The translations under genes were made by a program, and so were the position numbers. From an uncultured Prevotella sp. (GTDB lineage Bacteria > Bacteroidota > Bacteroidia > Bacteroidales > Bacteroidaceae): 64,000 nucleotides of DNA. Position 1 is the stretch's first letter; every line of letters begins with the position of its first letter. The DNA is taken from contig CALUEX010000003.1 in NCBI GenBank assembly GCA_944319815.1, forward strand, positions 1 to 64,000. Reading direction: 5' to 3'. The notes under the pieces were generated by a model. The model was given only the letters and a program-made list of their open reading frames with translations, searched no databases and was not told the origin of the DNA. This document shows positions 35,108-44,874 of the stretch, piece after piece.

Positions 35108-36202
35108 CTACTTACGGTTAAAATACATCTCCAACAGTTCGTTGGCCGCAGCGAAGCTGGTGCGTTCGCCTGCAAGCACCGAGCGCTCGGCATCCTTCAG
35201 CCGCTCCTGGACTAACGGGTTGTTGTAGAAGTTGGCACGCAGGTGCTCGTTGATGCTTTCGTACATCCAGTATTTGCTTTGCTCGTTACGGCGGTAATAA
35301 AAGTATCCGTTATCCTTTACAAAGTCAAAATACTCATACACCATGTCCCAAACCTCCTTTATGCCCGTACCGTAAAATCCGCTGTAACACAACACCTTGG
35401 GCTGCCATCCGCTATCGGGCGCAGGGAAGAAGTGGAGCGCGTTGCGGAAGTTTCGCGCCGCAAGGTGGCACTTATCGACGTTCTCGCCGTCGCATTTGTT
35501 GATGACGATGCCGTCGGATATTTCCATAATGCCGCGCTTTATGCCTTGAAGCTCGTCGCCGGTGCCCGCAAGTTGTATGAGCAGGAAGAAGTCTACCATC
35601 GAGTGGCAGGCCGTCTCGCTCTGCCCTACTCCAACCGTCTCAACGAATATTTTGTCATAACCTGCCGCCTCGCAAAGGATGATGGTCTCCCTCGTCTTGC
35701 GCGCCACGCCGCCCAAGGAGCCGGCCGTCGGACTGGGACGGATGAAGGCGTCGTCCCTGACGGCAAGCTGCTCCATGCGCGTCTTGTCGCCGAGGATGCT
35801 GCCCTTCGAGCGTTCCGAACTCGGGTCGATGGCCAAGACTGCAAGTTTTCCGCCAAAACGGTCGAGCACGTGTATGCCGAACTGGTCGATTGACGTACTC
35901 TTTCCTGCCCCAGGAACGCCGCTTATGCCTATGCGGACGGAGTTTCCGCTATGGGGCAGACATTTGTCTATGACCTCCTGTGCCTTTGCCTGGTGCTCGG
36001 GATTGACGCTCTCAATCAGGGTAACAGCCTGGCTGAGGACGGTCACGTTGCCCTTGAGTATGCCCTCAACCATGTCGCCGACCGACAGCTCGTGCCGCTT
36101 GAAACGGCCACGCTTCAGGTATGGATTGACTATGGACGGCTGCTCCACGCCTGAATTTACGGTCAGTCCCTTGTATTCTTTGCTGTTTTCGGGATGTTCC
36201 AT
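35108..36202 (-). CDS. meaB: Methylmalonyl-CoA mutase-associated GTPase MeaB
   Basis: 364 residues. G3E-type P-loop GTPase that protects and loads methylmalonyl-CoA mutase. P-loop GISGVPGAGKST near 97-108, LAIDPSSERSKGSILGDKTRM near 142, FVETVGVGQSE near 195, NKCDGEN near 252. The mutase genes are not in the window. The organism would use it in the succinate-propionate route. Confidence 0.94.
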   Translation of the reverse strand: MEHPENSKEYKGLTVNSGVEQPSIVNPYLKRGRFKRHELSVGDMVEGILKGNVTVLSQAVTLIESVNPEHQAKAQEVIDKCLPHSGNSVRIGISGVPGAGKSTSIDQFGIHVLDRFGGKLAVLAIDPSSERSKGSILGDKTRMEQLAVRDDAFIRPSPTAGSLGGVARKTRETIILCEAAGYDKIFVETVGVGQSETACHSMVDFFLLIQLAGTGDELQGIKRGIMEISDGIVINKCDGENVDKCHLAARNFRNALHFFPAPDSGWQPKVLCYSGFYGTGIKEVWDMVYEYFDFVKDNGYFYYRRNEQSKYWMYESINEHLRANFYNNPLVQERLKDAERSVLAGERTSFAAANELLEMYFNRK

Positions 36203-36253
36203 GATAACGAATGATTATTTATGTTAGGACGAAATTAAACAAGGCGGAAAGAC

Positions 36254-37318
36254 TTACTTCACCTTAACGTGGATTACCACCTTCGACTTGTTGGGGTCGT
36301 TGGTTATCATCAAGACACGAGGCTTGCTCCTTGCGTTCTTCAAGTGTTTCTTGTAAGCGGTGATTTTGAGCTTCGCAGACTCGCCCGGGTCAAGGCGTGA
36401 CTTGTTCAAACGCACCTTAAGGCCTGACGTGAACATCTGCATCGAACTGATGTTCAGCCTGCTCTTGCCTTGGTTTTCTATTATGATAGTACCGTCTTTC
36501 TCGTCCTTGTCGCCAAAAGAGCCAAGGTCGAGGGTCTCAGTCGATAGCTTCATGACGGGCGCATTGGCAAGCTGTGTCTCCGACATATTCCTGAATTCGG
36601 GCAGCAACACGGCCGAAACTGATATTTCCTTGTCGTCGCTCACCTTATCGCCGGGGAACATTCCGAGGTAGACCGACGACTGCGTAAGCCCGTAACTATG
36701 CAGCTTGTTGGAGTTAAGCGTTATCGTGGCGACGCCCGTATGGCCCGGAGCGATGGTCGTCGGCGACACTGAAGCCGTCAGGTAGTTGGGCAGGTGCATT
36801 ACAACGGGACTGACACTCTCGCTTCCGCTGTTGATGATATTTATTCTCTGGACGGGCATTTCGCCAAGGTTCACGTCGTCAAACTCGATGTTGTTCTTGT
36901 CAACACGAACGCTGCCGAGCGCAAAATCATAAACGCCGGAGAAGTCGGTCATGTGGTCTACCACCACGCCACGCATCTTTATGTAGAACGGTTTGTGCGA
37001 GGCGTTGCTGTAAATTGCCGCCTCTTTCTCGAAATGTCCTAACTGGCGAGCGTCAAAAGTAAGTTCGACAATGAAGTTATCGCCCTTCGGAATGACACTC
37101 TTGGGGTAGTTAGCTATGGCACAACCACAGCTCGTCCGCACGGTGTCTATACGCAAGTCGTTGCCTTTGTTGCGCAATTCAAACTTGGCAGTGACCGGGT
37201 TTTCATACAACACATTGCCGCAATCTATCACCTCATGCTTGGCAGATATGCGCTGGGCGGAAGCACCTGAAACGGCAAAAGCCAGCAATGCGGCGAACAC
37301 TATTTTATCTCTCATCAT
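36254..37318 (-). CDS. DUF1573-domain secreted protein
   Basis: 354 residues. Signal peptide to about 22 (AVSGASAQ), then three Ig-like beta-sandwich repeats; the first is DUF1573 (CGNVLYENPVTAKFELRNKGNDLRI, SCGCAIANYPKSVI). Bacteroidetes proteins of this type are envelope-located and of unknown role. Encoded 49 bases after the alpha-2-macroglobulin gene, with a hairpin between, so co-transcription is partial at most. Confidence 0.85.
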   Translation of the reverse strand: MMRDKIVFAALLAFAVSGASAQRISAKHEVIDCGNVLYENPVTAKFELRNKGNDLRIDTVRTSCGCAIANYPKSVIPKGDNFIVELTFDARQLGHFEKEAAIYSNASHKPFYIKMRGVVVDHMTDFSGVYDFALGSVRVDKNNIEFDDVNLGEMPVQRINIINSGSESVSPVVMHLPNYLTASVSPTTIAPGHTGVATITLNSNKLHSYGLTQSSVYLGMFPGDKVSDDKEISVSAVLLPEFRNMSETQLANAPVMKLSTETLDLGSFGDKDEKDGTIIIENQGKSRLNISSMQMFTSGLKVRLNKSRLDPGESAKLKITAYKKHLKNARSKPRVLMITNDPNKSKVVIHVKVK

Positions 37319-37334
37319 ACAATATTATAAGAAA

Positions 37335-37363
37335 GCCTCCCCGCCAAGTACGGCGGGGAAGGC
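37335..37363 (-). terminator. Hairpin between the alpha-2-macroglobulin and DUF1573 genes
   Basis: GCCTCCCCGCC (37335-37345) pairs with GGCGGGGAAGGC (37352-37363, one bulge). On the - strand a T-rich TTTCTTATAAT follows, so it likely ends most transcripts of the large gene. Confidence 0.65.
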
Positions 37364-37367
37364 CATT

Positions 37368-40300
37368 TTACTTCACTTCGATAGCCAAGGAGGCTGCCCT
37401 TGCCGAGTATTCGGGGGCGTATGCACATTGCACAGTGCACGTACCTGTCTCATACTTACCTGCACGGTCAACGTAATATTCGGTCTCGATGACGTGCGTT
37501 CCCTTGCTCATACGGTCAAAATAGTAGCAAGTGGCGTTGTCCTTCGGCGCGCAATAATACCCGTAACGGTATCCGCTAAGCTGGCTTACAGGCTCCATGC
37601 AAGCGGCACGCTTGTCCTTTACCTGCACGTAATCATAGTCGCGGTCGGCCCGGATTGTAACGCGCACCTTTACGCGGTCGCCGACATTCAGGGCTGATAC
37701 AGGCTTGCCGTCAGCCGTAAGCAGTTCCCTCGTCACGCTGATGCCGGCCGACGACGGTGCTATTGATGACGTTTTCTGCACCGACTGGGCATAAACCGCA
37801 CCCCAAGAAGTGCCTTCCGACGTCTTCGTTGCAGTGAAGACGTTGCCCTTATCGTAGCTTTCTGTCGTCTTAACGTAGCCAAGTCCGGCCGTAGCTTGCG
37901 GCATTTCGAGCTGTTTGCCGTCAACGGCGAGCGTGGCGTTCTCGCCACTTTCAAGCACGGCCGTGTTTCCGTCGAGGAACGCATACACAGCATTCACATT
38001 GTTAAACGGCGTATCCCAACCCTGCACACGCTTCTGCATGAGCAGCCAACGCTTCATTTTCTCTATGGTTTCGGCATAACCTTGGGCATCGACGAGCTTC
38101 ATTGCCTCGATTGCCCTGACCTGCGTCGGGATGCGATAGTCAAACCAACTGTAGCCGGCACGTGATGAGTCATAATAGCGTCCCATCTCTTCCGTTTCAA
38201 CGGTGTACTCGTCCAAGCTCTTGACATACTCCCCGGCAAGCCTCGTTTCGCCGCGCTTTGCCAGCACAACAGCCATAATTGCCTTGTAATAAAGGTTCAA
38301 ACCGGTGTTGCGTTCCTTCAATACGTTGAGCACAAAGTCGGCTGCCTCACTCTCTTTCGGTGTCGGTTTCCAGTCGCCCAAGGCACAGATGTAAAGATAA
38401 TGCACGGCGTTATAGACGTTGACATACACCAAGGCATCCTTGTCCTTGTGCTCCATTGCCTCCTCATATTCCCTCACGAGCGTGTTGCCGAGGAACTTCA
38501 TGCCCTTGGCTACCATGTCTTTCGTGGCTGCCTGCTCGCCCGTCATGGCGTTAAGGCGCACCAACATCTCGGTGACTGAAGCCGTAAGATACACTGAGCC
38601 GAAAGGCATTCCGGGCCACCAGCACCACGAACCGTCGCCCGGACTTTGCAGTTTGCGCAGCTTATCGAGCGTAACGGAGAGATTATTTGACAGCATTGAC
38701 TCGTCAAAATAGTTGGCGAGCATCTGCTTTTGGTCGGCTTCGCGGTCTGCATCGGCCACCCAAGGAGTCTCGTCGAGCACCATGTCGCGCAACTCTTGGT
38801 TCTTTCCGAGGCTGCTTGCGAGGCTCTCCTGCCCCTCCTCTTGCCGCCATTGGTCAAACACGGAGCGTATTCTTGGCGACTGTTTCATCAAGTATGCGCT
38901 TATGCCGTTGGCGTAATAAGCCGTGGCAAGACTTATGGCGTCGTCCTCGCGCGCGTTATTTATATAAGGTAACGACTGCACCATCAGCCACGCGGGGTTG
39001 TTGGTATACTCCACGGTGAGCTTTTCGTTGCGCCCGCCGTCGGGGAACAGCGGCTTCAGGTCTATGGTCTTGGTGCCCGGCCCGTGCTGGGTGAACGGCA
39101 CGGTGGTGGTAACAAGTTCGGCATCAGAGAGCACCGGCAGGTAATGTTGCTCGCCGTCGCTGAAGTCCTTGCCCTCGGCAAAGATGCGGCAAACCAGCAA
39201 CGAGCGGTTGGCGTCAGGGTAATAGTTGAACGAGACGCTGCCCGTAGAACCGGCCTCAACCTCAAACACCTTCTTCATCTCTACCACCACGCGCTCCGTT
39301 TCGGGGTCGATGAGCTGCATAACGGCCGTGCCCTTAACTGTCTCATCGCAAGTGTTCATGATGCGAGCGGCGATTGACGCGCGGTCGCCAACGCGCACGA
39401 AGCGCGGCATATTGGGCTGCACCATCACCTTCTTCGAGGCTACTGCCGTGGCCTCTATCTGCCCGTTGTTCATGTCCTTGTCGTGGGCAAGGCCCATGAG
39501 CCTCCACGTCGTGACGCTTTCGGGTAACGTAAACTTCAACGAAATATTGCCCGTTGAGTCAGTATATAATGCAGGATAAAAGAAGGCCGTTTCGTTCAGG
39601 TTCTCTCGGAGCTGCACTTGCGTGCCCGCTCCACCGGCACCTTCGGCAGCCTTTGCAGACGTGCTGCCCATTGCGTCTTCAACGGCTACGTCCTTTTTCA
39701 ACATCGCGCCACCATCCATTGCTGACACGGCATTCGGCGCAAGCCCACCAACTGTTACTCTTGAGTTGGTTGTACCATAACCGACGACACGTACTTCTTC
39801 CAATGCTACTTCATCACTTGTCAACACGACCTTACCATAAGCCATGTTTAGAAGCCTCGTTTCAAAACGTCCGAAGTCAAGGGCGTAAATGCGTGACATC
39901 TTCAGCGGGGCACTGTTGCCGATGCTTATGTTGTAAAGCGACGGTCTGCGCCAGTCTGAATAAGGTATGCTATAACTGTATAAATCGTCGAACGACCATG
40001 CGAAAGGCATTATTTGGTCGAGCGAAGCGTCGTACATCGTAGCCAAGAGCTGTGCGTCGGCCGGCGTCCCGTCGGGGCGTGTTACGCTCAACATCCACTC
40101 CTCCTGCTGCCCGGGCACCAACTTGTCGCGGAACGTTGTCCACTTCAGCATAAGCCTCCTGTCGGGCTTCGGGCGGTTGATGCCAACGCCGTGGGAGTAA
40201 GCCTCGCCGTCCTTCACCCATACGAGGTTTATGCGCAAGCCCGTGCCATACTCCTCCTTGTAGGCCAGCTTGACGGTCTTAACGGCGTCGCTCATGTCGA

Positions 40301-42971
40301 GCGTGCCGCTCTTGAGCACCTTCTCGCCCGCTATCAGGGTGTAGAGCACGTGCACGTCGGCACGTGACGAGCCGAACTGCATATATACGGGACTGCCGTC
40401 ATTCGGGAACTGCGCACCTGAAAGATAGAACCAGTCGGGCGTGTCGATGCAGGGCTTCGCGTCGTCATAGCTGAACACAACGAAGTCGTGCCGCAAGGTA
40501 TCGCCCCCGCAGACAGCCGTCAGCGTGTGCTTGCCCGACGACAACAGGGCTGACGTTGCCCAAGTGACGTCTGTCTTGGCGTTGGCCTTGGCCGTAAACG
40601 TGCCGTCAACGCCGCTGACGGTATATGTAACGTCGCCGGGTATGTCGTTCCCTGCAGAGTTCTTCAGGGTAAACTTTATTGTCTTCAGGCTGTCGCGCAG
40701 CGTCTTTGAGGGCATCTCGCAGCCGAAGGCCGTAGGCTTGGTGCCCAGCGGCAGGGTAAGTTCGCCGTTGTGGGTCTCGCCGGCTTGGTCGGTAACGTCG
40801 GCCTTCACGGTGAAGTTATAGAAGCGCGGCACACGGTAATCGACGTCGTTGCCGCCGTCGTCACCAGTGTCTTCCCACTTCGGCAGCACTATTGGCATCT
40901 TTATTTTAAACTCGCCCTGGGCGTCGGTCGTAGTCTCGCCTTCGGCCAAGTTTGCGTAATCAACACCTCCGCAGTAAGTTCCGTAGAAGCCGTAACGCCA
41001 CCAAAGGGCCACGTCGCGGTCAACCGAATATTCAACGGTTGCCCCCTGCACTGGCACTCCGGCGTATGACTTGGCGCGACCGGTAACGGTAAGCGTGTCG
41101 CCGTTTTCGTATTTCTCGGTAACTTTGTCGAACTCAACGTAGAAGGCAGGACGCTTGTATTCCTCAACCCGGAAACTGGCATAGCCGCCCGAAACGTTGT
41201 TGACGCGGATGGCGAACGAACCCGTAAGCCCGCCCTTTGGCAGCACGAAGTCGGTAGAGAGCGTGCCGAAGTCATCGGTAACCAGCGTCTTTTCGGCCAC
41301 GGTCTTGTTGTTGGCGTCTTTCAGCACCAGCGTCACAGAGCGGCCTCCGGCGGCCTTCTGGCTGTCGCCCGATATGCGGCGCATGATGCCGGCCACGCGG
41401 ACGGTCTGCCCCGGACGGTAGATTTTGCGGTCGGTATAGAGCGAAATGTTGTCGCCGTCGTCGTCGGATTCGTAAAAGCTAAAGTTGTTCCACGCCTGGA
41501 AATGCGGCAGATAGTTGTCGGCGGAAGTGTAGGCGCGCATCGACTCGATGTTCCCCGTGCCTAAATCTATCAGTACCTCGCCGTCCGCACCGCACGTAAC
41601 GGTGGTGCCTTTAGGCGCATTTCCTGAATTGTTGTGGGCTCCGTAAGACGTATATGTAACCTTCGCCCCAGGCAACGGTTGCCCCGTCTTGGCGTCAAGC
41701 ACGGCAACGCGCCGCTTACCGCCGGGCAAAGCCTGGTGGACGAAGTACACGCCGCTGACGTAAACGAGGCGACGACCGGGGTCTACACCCTTCTTGTCGG
41801 GCGTAACCTCAAGCAGGTAGACACCTGCCGGCAGTCCGCCCAGCACCACGGAGTCCTCCACTTCCTCGTAGGTGGCGTGCCCACTGTATGTGCGGGTGAC
41901 GGTCTGCTCCGTGCCTTTTATGGCCTTCGCCTTCAGGCAGCGGTATGTCTTGTCGTTGTCAGGGTCGCCGTTTTCCGTGCCGTCAACGTCGAGGCGCGTC
42001 AGCGTGAACGTCAGTCGGCCAATGTTGGTCAGCCTGACCTTAGCCATGAAGGGCGTGTCAGGAATATACGCCTGACGCTCTGTCTCGACACGGAAGCGCG
42101 GGTTTTCCAGTTCCTTAACCTCGTTGCGCAACGCCTCGATGCGCGGCCAAGTGCCCCAACGGGCAATGGCGTCGTTGGCGTATGTAACGAGCTCCTTTAC
42201 GGGAACGTTGCAACGCTGCATGAACATATATCGTTCGTAGGCCACGTCGCCGCACGCCGGAAGGTCACCATAGAGACGGATGAGCGAGTCGAGCGTGGCC
42301 AGATAGCTTGAGCCTTCCATGCGCCGGACGTAAGAGTCGCCGCTCTTCTCGCCCTCGGCCCTTGCCTGGTAAAGGGCGGTGAGCAGCGTGGCGGCGCGGT
42401 TTTGGGTAGTGGCGTAATAGTCGTGCATCTCCTTGTATGCGTTGACCGTGAAGCCTACGAGACTCAAGAGGTCGTTGCCGAAGATTGCAGCGTCGCGCCC
42501 CTTTACGGCAAACGGCACGTAGTCGTCGGTCTTGCGTTGCGCCAGCGCGGCCGGGTTGGCCATGGCCTTGCGGCCGTAAGCGCTCGCGAGGTCGGCATAA
42601 TCGTCAATCGCCCAGCGGTTTTCGTTGCACGTCTTGGCCAAGGCTGCATAGCACACGGCTGCCAGGGCGGGGTCGGTCTTGGCGTATGCCTCGGCCTTGC
42701 GCTCCATGCGCGACATCTGCGGCATCAGCGAGTCGCGCGAAATCTCTTTCCACGTCATCATCGTCTGCCATTCGGCCTTGAGCATCTGGCCATAATTCTT
42801 CTCCTTTGTTGCCTTGTCGGCAATAGCCTGCAAGTGGCCGATGGCCGTGCGCGGCAAGTCCTTCTTGGCGGCTTCATCCACCTTTTTCCACATACTATCG
42901 TATCCGTCAGCCATGATGTTTATTGGTATTAAAAGCAGTATTGCAAATAGTGAAACTATCGTCTTTTTCAT
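37368..42971 (-). CDS. Alpha-2-macroglobulin family protein, very large, no thioester motif
   Basis: 1867 residues. Signal peptide (MKKTIVSLFAILLLIPINIMA), helical N-terminal region to about 330, several MG beta-sandwich domains (MG2-like near 490-590, YTDRKIYRPGQTVRV), an A2M domain near 1120-1170 (FFYPALYTDSTGNISLKFTLP, TWRLMGLAHD), and a helical toroid near 1270-1600. The CxEQ thioester found in trapping macroglobulins is not seen. Near 1055-1065 is LEEVRVVGYGT, similar to the plug start of TonB receptors. Probably a periplasmic or surface protein that restrains proteases or helps the envelope; role inferred. Start at 42971 chosen for the signal peptide. Confidence 0.9.
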   Translation of the reverse strand: MKKTIVSLFAILLLIPINIMADGYDSMWKKVDEAAKKDLPRTAIGHLQAIADKATKEKNYGQMLKAEWQTMMTWKEISRDSLMPQMSRMERKAEAYAKTDPALAAVCYAALAKTCNENRWAIDDYADLASAYGRKAMANPAALAQRKTDDYVPFAVKGRDAAIFGNDLLSLVGFTVNAYKEMHDYYATTQNRAATLLTALYQARAEGEKSGDSYVRRMEGSSYLATLDSLIRLYGDLPACGDVAYERYMFMQRCNVPVKELVTYANDAIARWGTWPRIEALRNEVKELENPRFRVETERQAYIPDTPFMAKVRLTNIGRLTFTLTRLDVDGTENGDPDNDKTYRCLKAKAIKGTEQTVTRTYSGHATYEEVEDSVVLGGLPAGVYLLEVTPDKKGVDPGRRLVYVSGVYFVHQALPGGKRRVAVLDAKTGQPLPGAKVTYTSYGAHNNSGNAPKGTTVTCGADGEVLIDLGTGNIESMRAYTSADNYLPHFQAWNNFSFYESDDDGDNISLYTDRKIYRPGQTVRVAGIMRRISGDSQKAAGGRSVTLVLKDANNKTVAEKTLVTDDFGTLSTDFVLPKGGLTGSFAIRVNNVSGGYASFRVEEYKRPAFYVEFDKVTEKYENGDTLTVTGRAKSYAGVPVQGATVEYSVDRDVALWWRYGFYGTYCGGVDYANLAEGETTTDAQGEFKIKMPIVLPKWEDTGDDGGNDVDYRVPRFYNFTVKADVTDQAGETHNGELTLPLGTKPTAFGCEMPSKTLRDSLKTIKFTLKNSAGNDIPGDVTYTVSGVDGTFTAKANAKTDVTWATSALLSSGKHTLTAVCGGDTLRHDFVVFSYDDAKPCIDTPDWFYLSGAQFPNDGSPVYMQFGSSRADVHVLYTLIAGEKVLKSGTLDMSDAVKTVKLAYKEEYGTGLRINLVWVKDGEAYSHGVGINRPKPDRRLMLKWTTFRDKLVPGQQEEWMLSVTRPDGTPADAQLLATMYDASLDQIMPFAWSFDDLYSYSIPYSDWRRPSLYNISIGNSAPLKMSRIYALDFGRFETRLLNMAYGKVVLTSDEVALEEVRVVGYGTTNSRVTVGGLAPNAVSAMDGGAMLKKDVAVEDAMGSTSAKAAEGAGGAGTQVQLRENLNETAFFYPALYTDSTGNISLKFTLPESVTTWRLMGLAHDKDMNNGQIEATAVASKKVMVQPNMPRFVRVGDRASIAARIMNTCDETVKGTAVMQLIDPETERVVVEMKKVFEVEAGSTGSVSFNYYPDANRSLLVCRIFAEGKDFSDGEQHYLPVLSDAELVTTTVPFTQHGPGTKTIDLKPLFPDGGRNEKLTVEYTNNPAWLMVQSLPYINNAREDDAISLATAYYANGISAYLMKQSPRIRSVFDQWRQEEGQESLASSLGKNQELRDMVLDETPWVADADREADQKQMLANYFDESMLSNNLSVTLDKLRKLQSPGDGSWCWWPGMPFGSVYLTASVTEMLVRLNAMTGEQAATKDMVAKGMKFLGNTLVREYEEAMEHKDKDALVYVNVYNAVHYLYICALGDWKPTPKESEAADFVLNVLKERNTGLNLYYKAIMAVVLAKRGETRLAGEYVKSLDEYTVETEEMGRYYDSSRAGYSWFDYRIPTQVRAIEAMKLVDAQGYAETIEKMKRWLLMQKRVQGWDTPFNNVNAVYAFLDGNTAVLESGENATLAVDGKQLEMPQATAGLGYVKTTESYDKGNVFTATKTSEGTSWGAVYAQSVQKTSSIAPSSAGISVTRELLTADGKPVSALNVGDRVKVRVTIRADRDYDYVQVKDKRAACMEPVSQLSGYRYGYYCAPKDNATCYYFDRMSKGTHVIETEYYVDRAGKYETGTCTVQCAYAPEYSARAASLAIEVK

Positions 42972-43040
42972 AATTCCTGTTTTTTCGGTTGATAATGCGC
43001 GCCGCCGTGACAACGGCCTTGCCGCGCGATAACTATTATA

Positions 43041-43072
43041 CAAAGGTAAGACAAATCGGGGCAATTTGCAAA
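43041..43072 (-). promoter_or_regulatory. Promoter of the alpha-2-macroglobulin gene
   Basis: On the - strand TTTG (43072-43069), 20 bases, TACCTTTG (43048-43041). Leader about 65 bases to the ATG at 42971. Confidence 0.7.
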
Positions 43073-43455
43073 TGATTTAATGTTTTTTCCCTTTTTTGAA
43101 CTTTACCCCGTCATGATTTAAGATTTTATGTCATAGGAGTTAAAGGTGTTAGTGGAGTTAAAGGAGTTAAAGACAACATTGTTGAATATGGTTTGCTGTG
43201 TTTTCAAGCGACTGAATGGATGCAACGGGAGAAACGGGAAATAGCGGTTATTTCAACGGCTTATAACCATTTGATACACAAGCGGTTGCGAAACGCCTTG
43301 CAAAAGGCATCCTTTTGGGCTGCAAAAGATGCCATTTTACGACACGAGAGGGCATCTTTTATGTTGTAAAAGGTTATCAAATACAAAACGGGAAGAAAGT
43401 AAATGGACGGCAACAAGCGGTGTATGTATGTTTTGTGTTCCATATTTCCTTAAAC

Positions 43456-43595
43456 CATCCACGCTGTAGGGGAGTGCGGTCGGCGCATCAGGGTAACATT
43501 TTTCGCAATACTTGAAATATACAACAGCTAAATATAGCTTGGTTGTTAACGACATTACCCGGACGCGCCGACCGCACGCCCCTACAGCGTGGATG
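43456..43595. repeat. MITE-like element with 41-base inverted ends
   Basis: Arms 43456-43496 and 43555-43595 are complementary at 38 of 41 positions; outer end CATCCACGCTGTAGGGG. The 58-base centre is AT-rich. The GTAGGG core of the end resembles the element at 2275-2393, but the rest differs. Confidence 0.75.
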
Positions 43596-43702
43596 ACTTG
43601 GCTAACCGCGGTCAGCCATTAATTGACGAGCGACTGGCGACAATCCGACAAGGTAAACATGACTTGTCTGCTCGTTTCTTGTCACTCGTCTGCTCGTACC
43701 TT

Positions 43703-44575
43703 CTAAAACGTTGCCGGCAGTGCAGCGAGCTGCGCCGCCATTGTCCGCGCTATGCGGCGTTGCCCCTTGTTGCTCGGATGGAGCAGGTCCGTGGCCGTGT
43801 CGTGGAAGTATTGCTGCTGCGCCGTCACCATCGGGTTCATGCCGCTGAGGGCGTTGAGGTCGATTACGGGCACGCCCCACACGTTGGCGGCCTCCTTAAC
43901 GGCGGAAACATACTCGCTGAAATACTCTCCGCAAGCGTTCTGCCAGCTCTCGTCGGGCTGCACGTTGGTGTCACCGAACTCGGCGGCGGCACGGTGGATA
44001 GGCGTGAACAACACGATTTGCTTGTCAGGGAAGAGCGTTTTAAGATATTGCAGGGCGATGTTTATCCTGCCGCGGAACGTCGCCGCGTCAAGCGAATAGA
44101 CGCGCCGCTTGCGCACGTAAGGCTGCTTCGGGCCGTGTACCGCGGCTATCACGGTATCTGTCACTTCGTCGTACCATCGGCCGAGGGGGACCCCGGCGTT
44201 GAAGTCGTTGGTGCCTATGAACACCGTCACGGCGTCAACGCTGTCGCCATGCTCGTCCTTCAAGGCCTTGGCCTGGCGCGGAATGTCGTCCCACTGGCGT
44301 CCGCTCTTGCCGTAGACGTAAGGTGTTATGTCGAGCCACTCGTGCAGGTAGTTCCAGTATTTCTTCGGTATGTCGCGGCTGTTGTTGTTAGGGTCGGTCA
44401 TCGAGTCGCCCAAGAAGCCGACGCGCTTGCCCTGCCAGGGATGGCAGACGCAGCACTGCCGTGCATCGCACGACGGCGCACACGGCTCAGACTTGCCCTC
44501 GCCAGCCTGCCCGAAAACAGGGGCAAAGGCCAGCAAGGCTGATAATAACAATAATGATTTCTTTCTCATACGCAT
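43703..44575 (-). CDS. SGNH/GDSL-type hydrolase, exported
   Basis: 290 residues. Signal peptide to about 24 (AFAPVFGQ). Esterase blocks in order: GFLGDSMTDP (catalytic Ser near 57), GTNDFNAGVP near 120, and the catalytic dyad in TDLLHPSNKG near 265. A Cys-rich segment (CAPSCDARQCCVC) follows the signal peptide and is unusual. Likely acts on acyl or acetyl esters of glycans in the periplasm; substrate unknown. Confidence 0.88.
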   Translation of the reverse strand: MRMRKKSLLLLSALLAFAPVFGQAGEGKSEPCAPSCDARQCCVCHPWQGKRVGFLGDSMTDPNNNSRDIPKKYWNYLHEWLDITPYVYGKSGRQWDDIPRQAKALKDEHGDSVDAVTVFIGTNDFNAGVPLGRWYDEVTDTVIAAVHGPKQPYVRKRRVYSLDAATFRGRINIALQYLKTLFPDKQIVLFTPIHRAAAEFGDTNVQPDESWQNACGEYFSEYVSAVKEAANVWGVPVIDLNALSGMNPMVTAQQQYFHDTATDLLHPSNKGQRRIARTMAAQLAALPATF

Positions 44576-44651
44576 ATAGTTTTACGGCTGTAAAGTTATC
44601 TAAAGTAATCTAAAATGAGGGCAAACAAGGCGTAAAACATGGCATTTTTAT

Positions 44652-44682
44652 TTTGCGCTTTATCTGATTTTCCGTATTTTTG
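44652..44682 (+). promoter_or_regulatory. Promoter abutting a start codon
   Basis: TTTG at 44652-44655, 19 bases, TATTTTTG at 44675-44682. The next ATG, 44687, begins four bases later, about where transcription should start. Confidence 0.7.
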
Positions 44683-44686
44683 CAAT

Positions 44687-44872
44687 ATGAAAAAGGAATT
44701 AGGGAAATGGTTGATGGACATTGCGAAATACATTGTTACAGCACTTTTGTTGTCATCGGTATTCGGTGATATGCAAAATCCGTGGATTATAATGTGCGTA
44801 ATATTATCCGCCGCAATAACATTGACTGCCGGATTAATTTTAATAAAAGACAATACGAAGGAGGAAAAATAA
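44687..44872 (+). CDS. DUF6722-like small membrane protein
   Basis: 61 residues: amphipathic N-terminus MKKELGKWLMDIAKY, two membrane helices (about 14-27 and 33-53), charged end. Resembles the DUF6722 family of Bacteroidetes. Either the mRNA has essentially no leader, or the ATG at 44714 inside the frame is used; the KELGKW start is the common one in similar proteins. Followed directly by another small membrane protein. Confidence 0.75.
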   Translation: MKKELGKWLMDIAKYIVTALLLSSVFGDMQNPWIIMCVILSAAITLTAGLILIKDNTKEEK

Positions 44873-44874
44873 CT

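Larger units (their letters stand above)
42972..43702. other. Intergenic region with promoter, repeats and a MITE-like element
   Basis: Holds the A2M promoter (43041-43072), GGAGTTAAAGG phrases (43134-43172), AAAAGGCATCC hairpin units (about 43298-43360), a MITE-like element (43456-43595) and CTTGTCTGCTCG phrases (about 43662-43700). The open frames here are small and unsupported. Confidence 0.7.

Noticed and set aside
42972..43064. N-terminal extension of the macroglobulin
   Set aside because: It would place the start inside the promoter and hide the signal peptide.
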